Source of the DNA: Pseudomonadota bacterium
GTDB lineage: Bacteria; Pseudomonadota; Gammaproteobacteria; Burkholderiales; Rhodocyclaceae
Reading direction: 5' to 3'
Assembly (NCBI GenBank): GCA_018241695.1
Contig: JAFEDH010000006.1
Span: forward strand, 1 to 64,000
DNA length: 64,000 nucleotides
A program made the translations under genes and the position numbers. A model generated the notes under the pieces. It ran no database searches and was not told where the DNA came from. It saw only the letters and a list, made by a program, of their open reading frames with translations. This document shows, one piece after another, positions 48,016 to 60,683 of this stretch; position 1 is the stretch's first letter; the number at the start of each line of letters is the position of its first letter.

Positions 48016-49467
48016 TTAGACGTCTTGCGTCGTTGTGGGACGATTTTCACCGACACGCACAATTTTCAGGGTATTGGTGCCACCGGCCTGACCGATCGGT
48101 TCGCCGATGGTGAGCACGATCAGATCACCGATTTCGACGGCACCCGCGGCGATCAGGGTTTCTTCCGCATGCCAGAGCAGTTGATCGCGATCTTCGGCCA
48201 CGTAGGTGGTAAGCAGGGGAAACACATCGCGGAAGATACTGACGCGGTAGCGGGTGCGGATACGGGGCGTCAGGGCATAGATCGGTACGCCGCTGTTGAG
48301 GCGGCTCATCCACAAGGCGGTGGAACCGGATTCGGTCAGCGCGGCAACAGCCTTCACCTTGAGGTGATATGCCGTGAACAAGGCCGCCATGGCAATCGAC
48401 TGATCGATACGGGTGAACATCCGGTTGAGGAAATGGGCATCCAGCCCGACTTCCTGGGATTTCTCGGCCTCGACGCAGATGCGCGCCATGGCCTCGACGG
48501 TATGCACCGGATATTCGCCGGAGGCCGTTTCCGCAGAGAGCATCACCGCATCGGTGCCATCCAGTACCGCATTGGCCACGTCAGACACTTCGGCACGGGT
48601 CGGCACCGGACTGTGGATCATGGATTCCATCATCTGGGTGGCGGTGATGGTGAATTTGTTGTGCTCGCGCGCCAGACGGATGATGCGTTTTTGCAGGGCC
48701 GGCACCGCAGCGTCGCCCACCTCGACCGCCAGATCGCCACGGGCCACCATCACACCATCGGTGGCGTGGAGGATTTCCTCCAGGTTGGCAACGGCCTCGA
48801 CCCGCTCGATCTTGGCCACCACCAGGGCATCCGATCCCGCCAGCACCAGCAGTTCCTTGGCCTGACGCAGATCGCCCCCCGACTTGGGAAAGGATACGGC
48901 CACATAATCCACGTTGAGACTGGCGGCGGTCTGGATATCCTCCATATCCTTGGGGGTCAGTGCCGGAGCGGAAAGCCCCCCACCCTGCTTGTTGATGCCC
49001 TTATTGTTGGAAAGCTCCGCCTCATGGCGGTTGCGGCAATGAATCTCGCTGCCCTCGATACGCTCCACATCGAAGACGGTACGACCGTCATCGAGCAACA
49101 GCACATCGCCCGGAGCCACGTCGTCGATCAGCTCTGGATAATCGAGGCCGACCCGCGTGTCGTCACCCAGCTTGCAGGCCGCGTCGAGAATGAACATCCG
49201 GCCGGCCGCCAGACTGACCTTCCCCGTGCCGAATTTGCCGATGCGGATCTTGGGGCCTTGCAGATCCGCCATCACACCGACGGTACGCCCAGCCTTCTGG
49301 GACGCATCGCGCAGGGCCTTGACCCGCTTGCGGTGATCCTCGGGTGTGCCATGGGAAAAATTCAGCCGGACAACATCCACACCGGCGTGCACCAGGGCTT
49401 CAAGCACCCTGGGGTCGCTGGAAGCCGGGCCCAGGGTGGCAACGATCTTGGTGGCGCGTTGTTCCAT
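48016..49467 (-). CDS. pyk: Pyruvate kinase
   Basis: Transfers phosphate from phosphoenolpyruvate to ADP. The 483-residue protein has ATLGPASSDP at the start, the RLNFSHG substrate motif, the metal/catalytic KIERVEAVANLEEI, MVARGDLAVEVG, and AVMLSAETASGEYP. The C-terminal allosteric domain is complete. It sits between pgk and fbaA with short gaps (29 and 22 bases). Confidence 0.97.
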   Translation of the reverse strand: MEQRATKIVATLGPASSDPRVLEALVHAGVDVVRLNFSHGTPEDHRKRVKALRDASQKAGRTVGVMADLQGPKIRIGKFGTGKVSLAAGRMFILDAACKLGDDTRVGLDYPELIDDVAPGDVLLLDDGRTVFDVERIEGSEIHCRNRHEAELSNNKGINKQGGGLSAPALTPKDMEDIQTAASLNVDYVAVSFPKSGGDLRQAKELLVLAGSDALVVAKIERVEAVANLEEILHATDGVMVARGDLAVEVGDAAVPALQKRIIRLAREHNKFTITATQMMESMIHSPVPTRAEVSDVANAVLDGTDAVMLSAETASGEYPVHTVEAMARICVEAEKSQEVGLDAHFLNRMFTRIDQSIAMAALFTAYHLKVKAVAALTESGSTALWMSRLNSGVPIYALTPRIRTRYRVSIFRDVFPLLTTYVAEDRDQLLWHAEETLIAAGAVEIGDLIVLTIGEPIGQAGGTNTLKIVRVGENRPTTTQDV

Positions 49468-49496
49468 ATCGATGTCTGCTCAGGAAGATTCCGTGT

Positions 49497-50678
49497 TCAG
49501 GTTGCGCGCTGTTCCAGCACTTCGACTGCGGGCAGGACCTTGCCTTCGAGAAATTCGAGAAAGGCTCCGCCCCCCGTGGAGATGTAATCCACCTGCTTTT
49601 CGATGCCGTATTTGGCGATGGCAGCCAGGGTATCCCCGCCGCCGGCAATGGAAAAGGCCGGTGAATGAGCGATGGCCGCAGCCAGCATCTTGGTGCCGCC
49701 GCCAAACTGCTCGATCTCGAACACGCCGACCGGACCGTTCCAGACGATGGTCCCGGCATTGGCAATGATGCCGGCCAGCCGGGCGGCGGTACGCGGGCCG
49801 ATGTCGAGAATCATGTCGTCGGCCTGAACGTCTTTCGCATCCACGCGATTGGCGTGGGCCTGGATCGACAGTTCGCCAGCCACCACCACATCTTCCGGAA
49901 TCGGCACGGAAGCGCCACGCCCGTCCATCATGTCCATGATGTTGCGCGCCTCCTCCGCCAGATCAGGCTCGGCCAGGGAGCGGCCGATGGGAAGATCGTT
50001 GGCCATCATGAAGGTGTTGGCGATGCCGCCACCGACGATCAACTGGTCAACCTTGTCCGCCAGAGTCTTGAGGATGGTGAGCTTGGTGGAAACCTTGCTG
50101 CCGGCAACGATGGCCACCAGGGGTCGCCTGGGCGCATGCAGCGCCCGGCCCAGGGCATCCAGCTCGGCTGCCAGCAGGGGACCGGCGCAGGCCACGGGGG
50201 CATACCTGGCGATACCGTGGGTCGTGGCTTCGGCGCGGTGGGCGGTACCGAAGGCATCGTTGACATAGACATCGCAAAGCCTGGCCATCTTCTGCGCCAG
50301 CTCGTCGCTGTTCTTCTTCTCGCCCTTGTTGCAGCGGCAGTTCTCCAGCAGCACCACTTCTCCGGGTTTGACTTCGAACCCGCCATCCACCCAATCCCTG
50401 ACCAGGGGCACCTTGCGCCCGAGCAGTTCGGCCAGACGCCTGGCAATGGGCGCCAGCGAATCTTCAGGCTTGAGCTCACCCTCGGTGGGGCGGCCCAGAT
50501 GGGAGGTCACCATGACCGCGGCACCCTTCTCCAGGGCCAGCCGGATGGCGGGAACGGAAGCGCGGATGCGGGTATCTTCGGTGATGTTGCCCTGCTCATC
50601 CTGGGGGACGTTGAGGTCGGCGCGAATGAAAACCCGCTTGCCGGCCAGGTCGAGATCAGTGAGACGCTTGAATTTCAT
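49497..50678 (-). CDS. pgk: Phosphoglycerate kinase
   Basis: Makes ATP from 1,3-bisphosphoglycerate. The 393-residue two-lobed enzyme begins [25 protein letters not shown] and shows [22 protein letters not shown], and the nucleotide loop GGGDTLAAI. Homology starts at the ATG at 50678; a frame running to 50873 crosses a terminator and is rejected. The upstream terminator suggests its own promoter within a very short gap, or processing. Confidence 0.97.
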   Translation of the reverse strand: MKFKRLTDLDLAGKRVFIRADLNVPQDEQGNITEDTRIRASVPAIRLALEKGAAVMVTSHLGRPTEGELKPEDSLAPIARRLAELLGRKVPLVRDWVDGGFEVKPGEVVLLENCRCNKGEKKNSDELAQKMARLCDVYVNDAFGTAHRAEATTHGIARYAPVACAGPLLAAELDALGRALHAPRRPLVAIVAGSKVSTKLTILKTLADKVDQLIVGGGIANTFMMANDLPIGRSLAEPDLAEEARNIMDMMDGRGASVPIPEDVVVAGELSIQAHANRVDAKDVQADDMILDIGPRTAARLAGIIANAGTIVWNGPVGVFEIEQFGGGTKMLAAAIAHSPAFSIAGGGDTLAAIAKYGIEKQVDYISTGGGAFLEFLEGKVLPAVEVLEQRAT

Positions 50679-50692
50679 GGATCGATGAACCT

Positions 50693-50722
50693 GAAAAATG
50701 AAAACGGGGGCCGCAACCCCCG
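50693..50722 (-). terminator. Rho-independent terminator after gap
   Basis: On the minus strand CGGGGG / CCCCCG arms (50705-50722) around a six-base loop lead into TTTTCATTTTT. It lies between the gap stop and the pgk start, just 15 bases before the latter. Confidence 0.8.
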
Positions 50723-50730
50723 GAGCCGGA

Positions 50731-53788
<3,058 letters not shown>

Positions 53789-53963
53789 GGGAGCCTCAAA
53801 GCCTCTCGGGAAGTACATCGGCACGGCACCGCCAGCGATATGCGGTCCGGCGCGGGGACGGAAATGAAGCTTGTCATTATATGGGCGAAATCGTCATTTC
53901 TCGTCTGCGGAATGCCTACCTCGCCCTGGCACACCTGCCCGGCAATCCAGCGGCAGGCAATCT

Positions 53964-53979
53964 CCCCCTAGAATGGGGG
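53964..53979. other. CCCCC / GGGGG dyad in the divergent tkt/phhB region
   Basis: CCCCC (53964-53968) and GGGGG (53975-53979) flank TAGAAT, which resembles a -10 box for the plus-strand gene at 54006. No matching -35 is seen. It could be a promoter operator or a short stem in the leader. The rest of the 217-base gap holds nothing obvious. Confidence 0.25.
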
Positions 53980-54005
53980 CGTTTCTCCCCCCGAAAGGAA
54001 CCGCC

Positions 54006-54338
54006 GTGACCTCTCTTGCCCTAGAACGCTGCGCCAAGGGGCAGCGAGGAATCCGCCTCGATGATGCAGAAATCGCCGCTTTGTTGCACCAGATACCGGA
54101 ATGGGCCACGGAAAACGGATTACTGATCCGCACCTACCTCTTTGGCGACCACTACCAGACCCTGGCTTTTGTGAACGCCGCAGCCTGGGTCTCCCACACC
54201 GAGGATCATCACCCGGAACTCCACATCGGTTACAACCGCTGCCGGGTCGAATATTCCACCCACGATTGCAACGGACTCTCCCGCAAGGATTTCATCTGCG
54301 CCGCAAAACTGGAAAAACTTTACGGCGAACGCAACTGA
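54006..54338 (+). CDS. phhB: Pterin-4-alpha-carbinolamine dehydratase
   Basis: Recycles the tetrahydrobiopterin-type cofactor used by phenylalanine hydroxylase. The 110-residue protein has the family motif HTEDHHPEL followed by the conserved aromatic/basic strand and SRKDFICAAKLEKL. The start is a GTG at 54006 with AAAGGA upstream; earlier in-frame sequence has no homology. No phenylalanine hydroxylase gene is adjacent, so other roles as a pterin-related moonlighting protein are possible. Confidence 0.9.
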   Translation: MTSLALERCAKGQRGIRLDDAEIAALLHQIPEWATENGLLIRTYLFGDHYQTLAFVNAAAWVSHTEDHHPELHIGYNRCRVEYSTHDCNGLSRKDFICAAKLEKLYGERN

Positions 54339-54424
54339 GCAAACCCATCCACCCGGACGAGGAAACGATTCCAGCTTCGGGGTAAGGTTTCATCCTCTCA
54401 ACCACTGGGAAATCCGGAGCTTTC

Positions 54425-55129
54425 ATGTCAGATCGCACCATCCTCATCACCGGCGCTGCCGGCGCACTTGGCCGCGCCGCGGTGGAAACCTTTCTCGAAC
54501 AAAATGCCCGCCTGATCCTGGTGGACCGGGAATCATCCCTGCTGACCGCCGCCTTTCCCCGACTGGCGCAGGATGGCCGCCATCTGCTACTGGCAGGCGA
54601 TGTCACCGCCGAAGCGTCCATGACCAATGTGGTGCGGCAAGCCATCGCCCACAGCGGCAGGATTCACGCCCTGGTCCACATTGCCGGCGGTTTCACCATG
54701 GGCGAAGCCACACACGCCACGGCCCGCGCCACGTGGGACGGCATGGTGAACCTCAATGCATGGTCCTTCATCGCCACTACCCAGGCTCTGGTGCCTCACA
54801 TGATCGCCAACGGTGGCGGCAGCATCGTCGCCGTCAGCGCACGGGCCGCCGCTCAAGGCAGTGCTCTGATGGGTGCCTACTGCGCGGCCAAGAGCGCTCT
54901 GCAGCGGCTGGTGGAATCCCTCTCTGCCGAAGTACGGGCACACCGCATCAACGTCAACAGCATCGCACCCAGCCTGATCGATACCCCGGCCAACCGGGCC
55001 GCCATGCCTGAAGCCGACTTTTCGCAGTGGGTGCCCCCGCGCAAGCTGGCACAGACCATGGCCTTCCTGACATCGGAGGCCGCCAGTGAAATCCATGGCG
55101 ATCACATCATCGTCGCAGGGCTGAGCTAG
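54425..55129 (+). CDS. Short-chain dehydrogenase/reductase
   Basis: A 234-residue SDR with Rossmann motif TGAAGALGRAA (about 10-20), HIAGG in place of NNAG, and the catalytic pair in YCAAKSALQRL. It lacks the long C-terminal extension of larger SDRs. CGGAG lies six bases before the ATG. A second SDR follows 58 bases downstream. Substrate unknown; co-location hints that the two oxidise or reduce related hydroxy compounds. Confidence 0.85.
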   Translation: MSDRTILITGAAGALGRAAVETFLEQNARLILVDRESSLLTAAFPRLAQDGRHLLLAGDVTAEASMTNVVRQAIAHSGRIHALVHIAGGFTMGEATHATARATWDGMVNLNAWSFIATTQALVPHMIANGGGSIVAVSARAAAQGSALMGAYCAAKSALQRLVESLSAEVRAHRINVNSIAPSLIDTPANRAAMPEADFSQWVPPRKLAQTMAFLTSEAASEIHGDHIIVAGLS

Positions 55130-55187
55130 CGCAGCCCGAACGATCCATTCGCGTCACATCTCACCACGTACATCACAAGGAGACAAC

Positions 55188-55961
55188 ATGACCACACTGA
55201 ACCGCTTTGCCCAAAAAACCGTCATCGTCACCGGCGCCGCCTCCGGCATCGGGCGTGCCACCCTGATCCGGCTCGTGTCCGAAGGCGCTATCGCCCTGGC
55301 TGTGGATCTCAATGAAGATGGACTCAAGGAATCCGTCAAACTGGCCCAGTCCGCCGTCAGCGGCGGTGGCCGCGCAAGCCACGTCGTTGCTTCCATCGCC
55401 GATGAAGCAGCGGTGAAGAAGATCGTTGCTGATTTCGTTGCCAAGGAAGGCGGCCTCGACGTGCTGGTGAACATGGCCGGTCTGATCCGCGTCAGCCACA
55501 CTCCGGAAACCTCCTTCGAGCAGTTCATGAGCGTCCTCCAGATCAACCTGGGCGGCACCTTCCTTTTCTGCCGCGAAGCCCTGCCCCACCTGATCAAGCG
55601 TCGTGGCAACATCGTCAATGCCGCATCGACCTCTTCCTACTTCGGTCACCCCTACATGGCCGCCTACGCCGCCAGCAAGGGAGGCGTGGCCGCCATGACG
55701 CATACCCTGGCCTGGGAGTTCCTCAAGTCAGGCGTACGGGTCAATGCGGTCGCACCCGGGGGCATCGCCACCCCGCTGGCCCAGAGCGTGGGCGGCATGT
55801 TCCCCGAGGGCGCCGATCAAAGCCTGTTCGGCCATCTGCAACCCATGGCCGGCTTCGGTCAGCCGGAGAACGTTGCCGGAGTCATCGCCATGCTGGCTTC
55901 CGCCGATGGTGCCCACGTCAATGGTGAGGTCGTCCGTATCGACGGCGGCGTGCATAGCTGA
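55188..55961 (+). CDS. Short-chain dehydrogenase/reductase
   Basis: A 257-residue classical SDR with [12 protein letters not shown] (15-26), NMAG in place of NNAG, and YAASKGGVAAMTHTLAWEF carrying the catalytic Tyr-Lys pair. The PGG(I)ATPLAQSVGGM loop may shape the substrate pocket. AAGGAG precedes the ATG. It is more like steroid/hydroxyacyl-type SDRs than the 3-hydroxybutyrate enzyme at 23953, but the substrate cannot be assigned. Convergent with the thioredoxin-like gene. Confidence 0.88.
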   Translation: MTTLNRFAQKTVIVTGAASGIGRATLIRLVSEGAIALAVDLNEDGLKESVKLAQSAVSGGGRASHVVASIADEAAVKKIVADFVAKEGGLDVLVNMAGLIRVSHTPETSFEQFMSVLQINLGGTFLFCREALPHLIKRRGNIVNAASTSSYFGHPYMAAYAASKGGVAAMTHTLAWEFLKSGVRVNAVAPGGIATPLAQSVGGMFPEGADQSLFGHLQPMAGFGQPENVAGVIAMLASADGAHVNGEVVRIDGGVHS

Positions 55962-56006
55962 CCACACCACCCCGCGCGAGACCGGGCGGGATACCTGCCA
56001 CGACGT

Positions 56007-56558
56007 TCAGATCTCGCGCCACTTGATGGAACAGCCCACACTGGCCACCTGTTCCTGCGGCCCCTGCCCCGTTCGCGCCACCTGGCTCATCGCCTCGAAC
56101 AGTTCCCGACGGGCATCGGGCGCCGCCTCCTTGCGCGAGGCATCGAGGCGGCCCCGGTACTGCAGTTTCCCCGCTGCGTTGAAGCCGAAAAAATCCGGAG
56201 TGCATACCGCTCCGTACACCCGCGCCACATCCTGGGTCTCATCGAACAGATAGGGAAAGGGAAAAGCCCGATCCTGGGCCACGGCCACCATCCGTGCCCA
56301 TCCATCCTCGGGATAATCGGCAGGATCGTTGCTCATGATGGCCACCACGCCAACGCCGAGCGCCTGAAGCTCCCGCGCATCTCGCACAATCCGGTCCAGT
56401 ACGGCCTTCACATAGGGGCAGTGATTGCAGATGAACATCACCAGCAACCCGCGGGGACCGGCACAGGAAGCACGGGTATGGCGCTGGCCATCGGTGCCGG
56501 GGAGATCGAAATCGGCAGCGGGCCAGCCAAAATTACAGACCGGTGGACTGGCGGCCAT
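56007..56558 (-). CDS. Thioredoxin-like (redoxin/AhpC-TSA type) protein
   Basis: A 183-residue thioredoxin-fold protein with redox motif CNHCPYVK early in the fold and the conserved end VGCSIKWR. It resembles single-domain redoxins that form the thioredoxin-family group with CxxCPYV, often annotated as thiol-disulfide isomerases. GAAGGAG lies six bases before the ATG at 56558. No signal peptide is visible. It is divergent from rsmE; start codons are 89 bases apart. Confidence 0.85.
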   Translation of the reverse strand: MAASPPVCNFGWPAADFDLPGTDGQRHTRASCAGPRGLLVMFICNHCPYVKAVLDRIVRDARELQALGVGVVAIMSNDPADYPEDGWARMVAVAQDRAFPFPYLFDETQDVARVYGAVCTPDFFGFNAAGKLQYRGRLDASRKEAAPDARRELFEAMSQVARTGQGPQEQVASVGCSIKWREI

Positions 56559-56647
56559 GGCGGACTCCTTCGTTTGCAGACGTGCGGTCGGAAGCATTGC
56601 GACCCATTGTGATCTATGGGCTTGCAAGCGCGTGGAATAATGTAACC

Positions 56648-57376
56648 ATGATTCCACGTTTCCATTGCCCCGCACTCCTGGCGCCCGGCGCGCTGGTGCC
56701 GCTCCCGCCCGATGCGGCCCATCATGCCGTGCATGTCCTGCGCCTGACCGCCGGCGCCCCCCTGCTGCTGTTCGATGGCCGTGGCGGGCAATGGCAAGCC
56801 CGCCTCGAAAGGCTCAAGCCCCATCCTGTCGCCACGCTGGAAATATTCGATGCGGAAGACCGGGAATCCCCCATCCAGGTGACCCTCATGCAATCCATTC
56901 CCTCCGGCGACAAAATGGACTGGGTGGTGCAAAAGGCGGTCGAGCTGGGGGTATCCGCCTTGCAGCCGGTCGCGGCCCATCGCAGCGTGATCCGCCTCGC
57001 CGGCGAACGCATGGAAAAACGCCGCCAGCACTGGCAGAGCGTTGCCATCTCGGCCTGCGAACAATGCGGTCGCAACCGGACACCCGTGGTGGGCCCGATC
57101 CTTGATCTGCCACAAGCCCTGGCAGCGACGGGCAGTGATAATGACACCAGACTCATCCTGCTCCCGGAGGGGGGCGGGCGTTTGCGGGAACTGTCCGCTC
57201 CTGCCACCCCGATCAGTCTGCTGATAGGACCGGAAGGCGGGTTCGAGGAAGGCGAGATCCGTGCTGCATTGGCAGCCGGATTCCGTCCCATCACGCTGGG
57301 GCCGCGCATCCTGCGTACCGAAACAGCCGGACCGGCGGCACTGGCAGCGATCCTCGCGCTGTGGGGCGACATGTAG
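56648..57376 (+). CDS. rsmE: 16S rRNA (uracil-1498-N3)-methyltransferase
   Basis: Methylates U1498 of 16S rRNA. The 242-residue protein has an N-terminal PUA-like part (HHAVHVLRLTAG) and a SPOUT knot with the SAM loop LLIGPEGGFEEGEI and LGPRILRTETAGPAAL. The ATG at 56648 fits family length; upstream in-frame sequence overlaps the divergent gene's leader. It starts a co-directional run with the PPK2 kinase, argA and yggX. Confidence 0.95.
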   Translation: MIPRFHCPALLAPGALVPLPPDAAHHAVHVLRLTAGAPLLLFDGRGGQWQARLERLKPHPVATLEIFDAEDRESPIQVTLMQSIPSGDKMDWVVQKAVELGVSALQPVAAHRSVIRLAGERMEKRRQHWQSVAISACEQCGRNRTPVVGPILDLPQALAATGSDNDTRLILLPEGGGRLRELSAPATPISLLIGPEGGFEEGEIRAALAAGFRPITLGPRILRTETAGPAALAAILALWGDM

Positions 57377-57410
57377 TCCGCAATTCATCCTCAATCCGGG
57401 GAGAGAAGAC

Positions 57411-58913
57411 ATGTTCGAATCGGCGGAACTGGAACACACGGTTGACAAAAAGACCTACGTAAAACAGGAAACCCAGCTGCGCGCCGATCTGCTCGATGCC
57501 CAGTACGATCTCTGGCAGGCGGTACGATTTCCGGTTGTGGTGCTGTTCAATGGCCTGGACGGCGCTGGCAAGGGCGAGATGGTGAACCTGCTCAATGCCT
57601 GGATGGATCCGCGTCACATCGAAACCCATGCGTTTCCGCCACCCTCCGAAGAAGAACGGGAGCGCCCCGGAATGTGGCGTTTCTGGCGCGCCCTCCCCGC
57701 CAAGGGAAAAATCGGCATCTTTGTCGGCAACTGGTACACCGATCCGATTGTGGGCCGGGTCCGCGATGTCATTGGCGCACCGGCGCTGGCACAGTCGGTG
57801 GATGACATCCTGTGTTTCGAACGGATGCTGACCGATGAGGGCGTTCTGGTTCTCAAATACTGGTTTCATCTGTCCAAAAAAGGCCAGATGAAACGGCTGC
57901 GGATGCTGGAGAAGGATCCCCGCACCCGCTGGCGGGTTACTCCGCACGACTGGGCGCTCTACGCCGAATACGACCGCTACATCGGTGTGGCGGAACCCGT
58001 GCTGCGGCGGACCAGTACGGGCAATGCGCCCTGGACCGTGGTGGACGGCAGCGATGCGCGCTGCCGGGCGCTTACGGTGGGGCAACACTTGCTGGCGAAT
58101 ATCCGGAAACACCTTGACGCACCACCCGGGGATCCGCACCGGCCGGCAACGGCACCACCGCTGATTCGCGCCATCGACAACCGTAACCTGCTCAATACCC
58201 TGGACATGGGCCAAAAGCTCCCCAGGTCCCAATACCGGGAGCAGCTTGAAGCCCAGCAGGCCCGCCTCAACCAGCTCTCCCGCCACCCCGCGTTTCGCAA
58301 GCACTCGGTATTCCTGGTTTTCGAAGGCAACGACGCGGCCGGCAAAGGTGGCACCATCCGTCGCGTTACCGCGGCCCTCGACGCCCGCGACTATCGCATC
58401 ATCCCCATCGCCGCGCCGACCGAAGAGGAGCGTGCCCAGCCCTATCTGTGGCGCTTCTGGCGTCACGTACCACGCCGGCACCGGATGGTGATCTTCGATC
58501 GCTCGTGGTATGGCCGGGTACTGGTGGAACGTGTCGAGGGCTATTGCAGCGAGGCGGACTGGATGCGGGCCTACAGCGAGATCAACGACTTCGAGGAGCA
58601 ACTGGTCCGCCACGGTGCCATCGTTCTCAAATTCTGGCTCGCCATTTCCGCCGAAGAACAGCTGCGCCGTTTCAAGGAAAGGGAAAATACCCGCTTCAAG
58701 CGCTTCAAGATCACCGAGGAGGACTGGCGCAACCGGGATAAATGGCCGCTCTACGAACAGGCCGTGTGCGACATGGTGGACCGCACCTCGACCGAAATCG
58801 CACCCTGGCACCTGATTGCGGCCAACGACAAGAATCTCGCCCGGATCAGGGTGTTGCGTACCGTCGCCGATCAGATGGAAGCCACCTTCAGGAAAAAGAA
58901 GCATCAGGCATAA
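57411..58913 (+). CDS. pap: Double-domain PPK2: polyphosphate:AMP phosphotransferase
   Basis: Phosphorylates AMP to ADP using polyphosphate. The 500-residue protein is a tandem of two PPK2 domains, each with a Walker A (GLDGAGKG at 48-55 and GNDAAGKGG from 306) and a matching lid/Walker B region (FVGNWYTDPIVGR; FDRSWYGRVLVERVEGY). The two-domain (class II) form is the one with AMP activity. The N-terminal copy has a weaker lid (NWYTDP instead of RSWYGR), consistent with only the second being catalytic. It lies 34 bases after rsmE and eight before argA. Confidence 0.93.
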   Translation: MFESAELEHTVDKKTYVKQETQLRADLLDAQYDLWQAVRFPVVVLFNGLDGAGKGEMVNLLNAWMDPRHIETHAFPPPSEEERERPGMWRFWRALPAKGKIGIFVGNWYTDPIVGRVRDVIGAPALAQSVDDILCFERMLTDEGVLVLKYWFHLSKKGQMKRLRMLEKDPRTRWRVTPHDWALYAEYDRYIGVAEPVLRRTSTGNAPWTVVDGSDARCRALTVGQHLLANIRKHLDAPPGDPHRPATAPPLIRAIDNRNLLNTLDMGQKLPRSQYREQLEAQQARLNQLSRHPAFRKHSVFLVFEGNDAAGKGGTIRRVTAALDARDYRIIPIAAPTEEERAQPYLWRFWRHVPRRHRMVIFDRSWYGRVLVERVEGYCSEADWMRAYSEINDFEEQLVRHGAIVLKFWLAISAEEQLRRFKERENTRFKRFKITEEDWRNRDKWPLYEQAVCDMVDRTSTEIAPWHLIAANDKNLARIRVLRTVADQMEATFRKKKHQA

Positions 58914-58921
58914 TCGGCGCC

Positions 58922-60256
58922 ATGAACACTTCCGCCGATACCACCGACTCCGACGTCGAGCTTGTCTCCTGGGTCCGCCAGGCGGCCCCGTACATCCACG
59001 CATTCAGGGGCAAGACCTTTGTCATTGCCTTTGGTGGCGAGGTCCTGCTTGGCTCCATGGCTCAGGCCATCATCCATGACATCGCCCTGCTCGACAGCAT
59101 GGGCATCAAGCTGGTGCTGGTCCATGGCGCCCGGCCGCAGATCGATGAGGAAATGCGTTTTCGAAATCTCGAGCCCCGCTTCCACAAGGGCCTGCGCATT
59201 ACCGATGGCGCGGCCCTTGAGTGCGTCAAGCGCGCCATGGGCGTGACACGGATCGAAATCGAGGCGCTGCTCTCCCAGGGCTTGCCCAACACCCCCATGG
59301 CGGGCGCCTTCCTGCGCGTAACCGGCGGCAATTTCATCACTGCCCGTCCGGTGGGCGTGATGGATGGCATCGACTACCTGTATACCGGCGCCGTACGCAA
59401 GATCATCGCCGAGGAAATCCGGGGCGACCTGGAGCAGGAAAACGTGGTCCTGATCACCCCCATCGGCGCCTCGCCCTCGGGTGAGATATTCAACCTCGCC
59501 TGGGATGAAGTGGCCGAAGCGGTAGCGGTGGCGATCCAGGCCGAGAAACTGATCTATCTGTGCGACAGCCCGGGAATAACAGACAAGAAGGGAGTGCTGA
59601 TCGATGCGATCACAGTCGAGGATGCGGAAAACCTCCTGACGAAGCGTACCAAACAGACTCCGGAGGTTGCCCGGGTGCTTCCCGGTGCGATCCGGGCATG
59701 CCGGGCGGGTGTCGGACGGGTGCACTTCCTCGACCGGGATGCCGACGGCGCCATGCTGATGGAATTTTTTACGCGCAGCGGCATCGGTACGGTGATGACC
59801 CGCGCCCCACTCGCCCGGCTGCGTGAGGCAACCACCGATGACGTTGGCGCCATCCTCGGCCTGATCGCCCCGCTGGAAGCTGATGGCACCCTGGTGCGCC
59901 GGGGCCGCGAACGGCTGGAAATGGAAATCGACCGCTTCTCGGTGGTCGAACACGACGGTGTGATCGTGGGTTGCGCGGCGCTCTACCCCTTCTCCAGGGA
60001 AAAAGCGGCCGAGCTGGCCTGCCTCGCGGTGAATTCCACATTCCGCGGCAGCGGTTATGGCGATCAGCTGCGGCAGCATCTTGAATCCCGGGCCAAACAA
60101 ATGAAGCTCAAGCGCCTGTTCGTTCTTACCACCCGAACCGCCCACTGGTTCACGGAGCGGGGTTTCGTGGAAGAAGGCATTGATGCCCTGCCCGCCCAGA
60201 AGCGCGAACTCTACAACCTGCAGCGCCGTTCCAAGGTGCTGGTCAAGTCGCTCTAA
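58922..60256 (+). CDS. argA: N-acetylglutamate synthase
   Basis: First step of arginine synthesis: acetyl-CoA plus glutamate to N-acetylglutamate. The 444-residue protein has an amino-acid-kinase domain (about 1-290, LVHGARPQIDEEMR, which binds arginine for feedback) and a GNAT domain (about 300-440) with the acetyl-CoA loop RGSGYG. The ATG lies eight bases past the PPK2 stop. Arginine feedback is family knowledge. Confidence 0.96.
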   Translation: MNTSADTTDSDVELVSWVRQAAPYIHAFRGKTFVIAFGGEVLLGSMAQAIIHDIALLDSMGIKLVLVHGARPQIDEEMRFRNLEPRFHKGLRITDGAALECVKRAMGVTRIEIEALLSQGLPNTPMAGAFLRVTGGNFITARPVGVMDGIDYLYTGAVRKIIAEEIRGDLEQENVVLITPIGASPSGEIFNLAWDEVAEAVAVAIQAEKLIYLCDSPGITDKKGVLIDAITVEDAENLLTKRTKQTPEVARVLPGAIRACRAGVGRVHFLDRDADGAMLMEFFTRSGIGTVMTRAPLARLREATTDDVGAILGLIAPLEADGTLVRRGRERLEMEIDRFSVVEHDGVIVGCAALYPFSREKAAELACLAVNSTFRGSGYGDQLRQHLESRAKQMKLKRLFVLTTRTAHWFTERGFVEEGIDALPAQKRELYNLQRRSKVLVKSL

Positions 60257-60313
60257 GCCCATATCGGGGCGGGATAGAATTCCGCCTCATCTCCCCATGT
60301 GAAAGGACACGCC

Positions 60314-60586
60314 ATGGCGCGCACCATCAATTGCATCAAACTCGGCCACGAAGCCGAAGGACTCGATTTCCCCCCCCTGCCTGGCGAAATCGGCAAGCGC
60401 ATCTACGAGAGCGTCTCCAAGGAAGCGTGGCAGCAATGGATCAAGCTGCAGACGATGCTGATCAACGAAAACCGTCTCAGCCTGGCCGATCCTCGCGCCC
60501 GCCAATACCTGCAGGAACAGGTTGCCAAGCATTTCTTCGGTGATGGCGCGGATACCGCCCAGGGTTACGTCCCTCCTCAAAACTGA
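60314..60586 (+). CDS. yggX: Fe(II)-trafficking / oxidative damage protection protein
   Basis: A 90-residue protein that protects Fe-S enzymes. It has the invariant cysteine C7 in INCIKLG, then [20 protein letters not shown] and [24 protein letters not shown] precedes the ATG at 60314. Adjacency to argA recurs in related genomes (general knowledge). It is followed by a terminator-like hairpin. Confidence 0.96.
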   Translation: MARTINCIKLGHEAEGLDFPPLPGEIGKRIYESVSKEAWQQWIKLQTMLINENRLSLADPRARQYLQEQVAKHFFGDGADTAQGYVPPQN

Positions 60587-60591
60587 AGGCA

Positions 60592-60621
60592 TCCGGAAGT
60601 CGGCCAAACACGGCCTCCGGA
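60592..60621 (+). terminator. Terminator-like hairpin after yggX
   Basis: Arms TCCGGA...GGCC (60592-60605) and GGCCTCCGGA (60612-60621) pair with a four-base bulge, followed by GCGTTT. The T-run is short, so termination may be partial. It lies six bases past the yggX stop. Confidence 0.45.
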
Positions 60622-60683
60622 GCGTTTCCAGACGTGCGCAAAACGTAGACGAAGGGTGTTGGGACGAACGAAAAGGAAAGCGC

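Noticed and set aside
48007..49587. 526-codon plus-strand frame opposite pyruvate kinase
   Set aside because: Antisense shadow of pyk with no recognisable domain or ribosome site.
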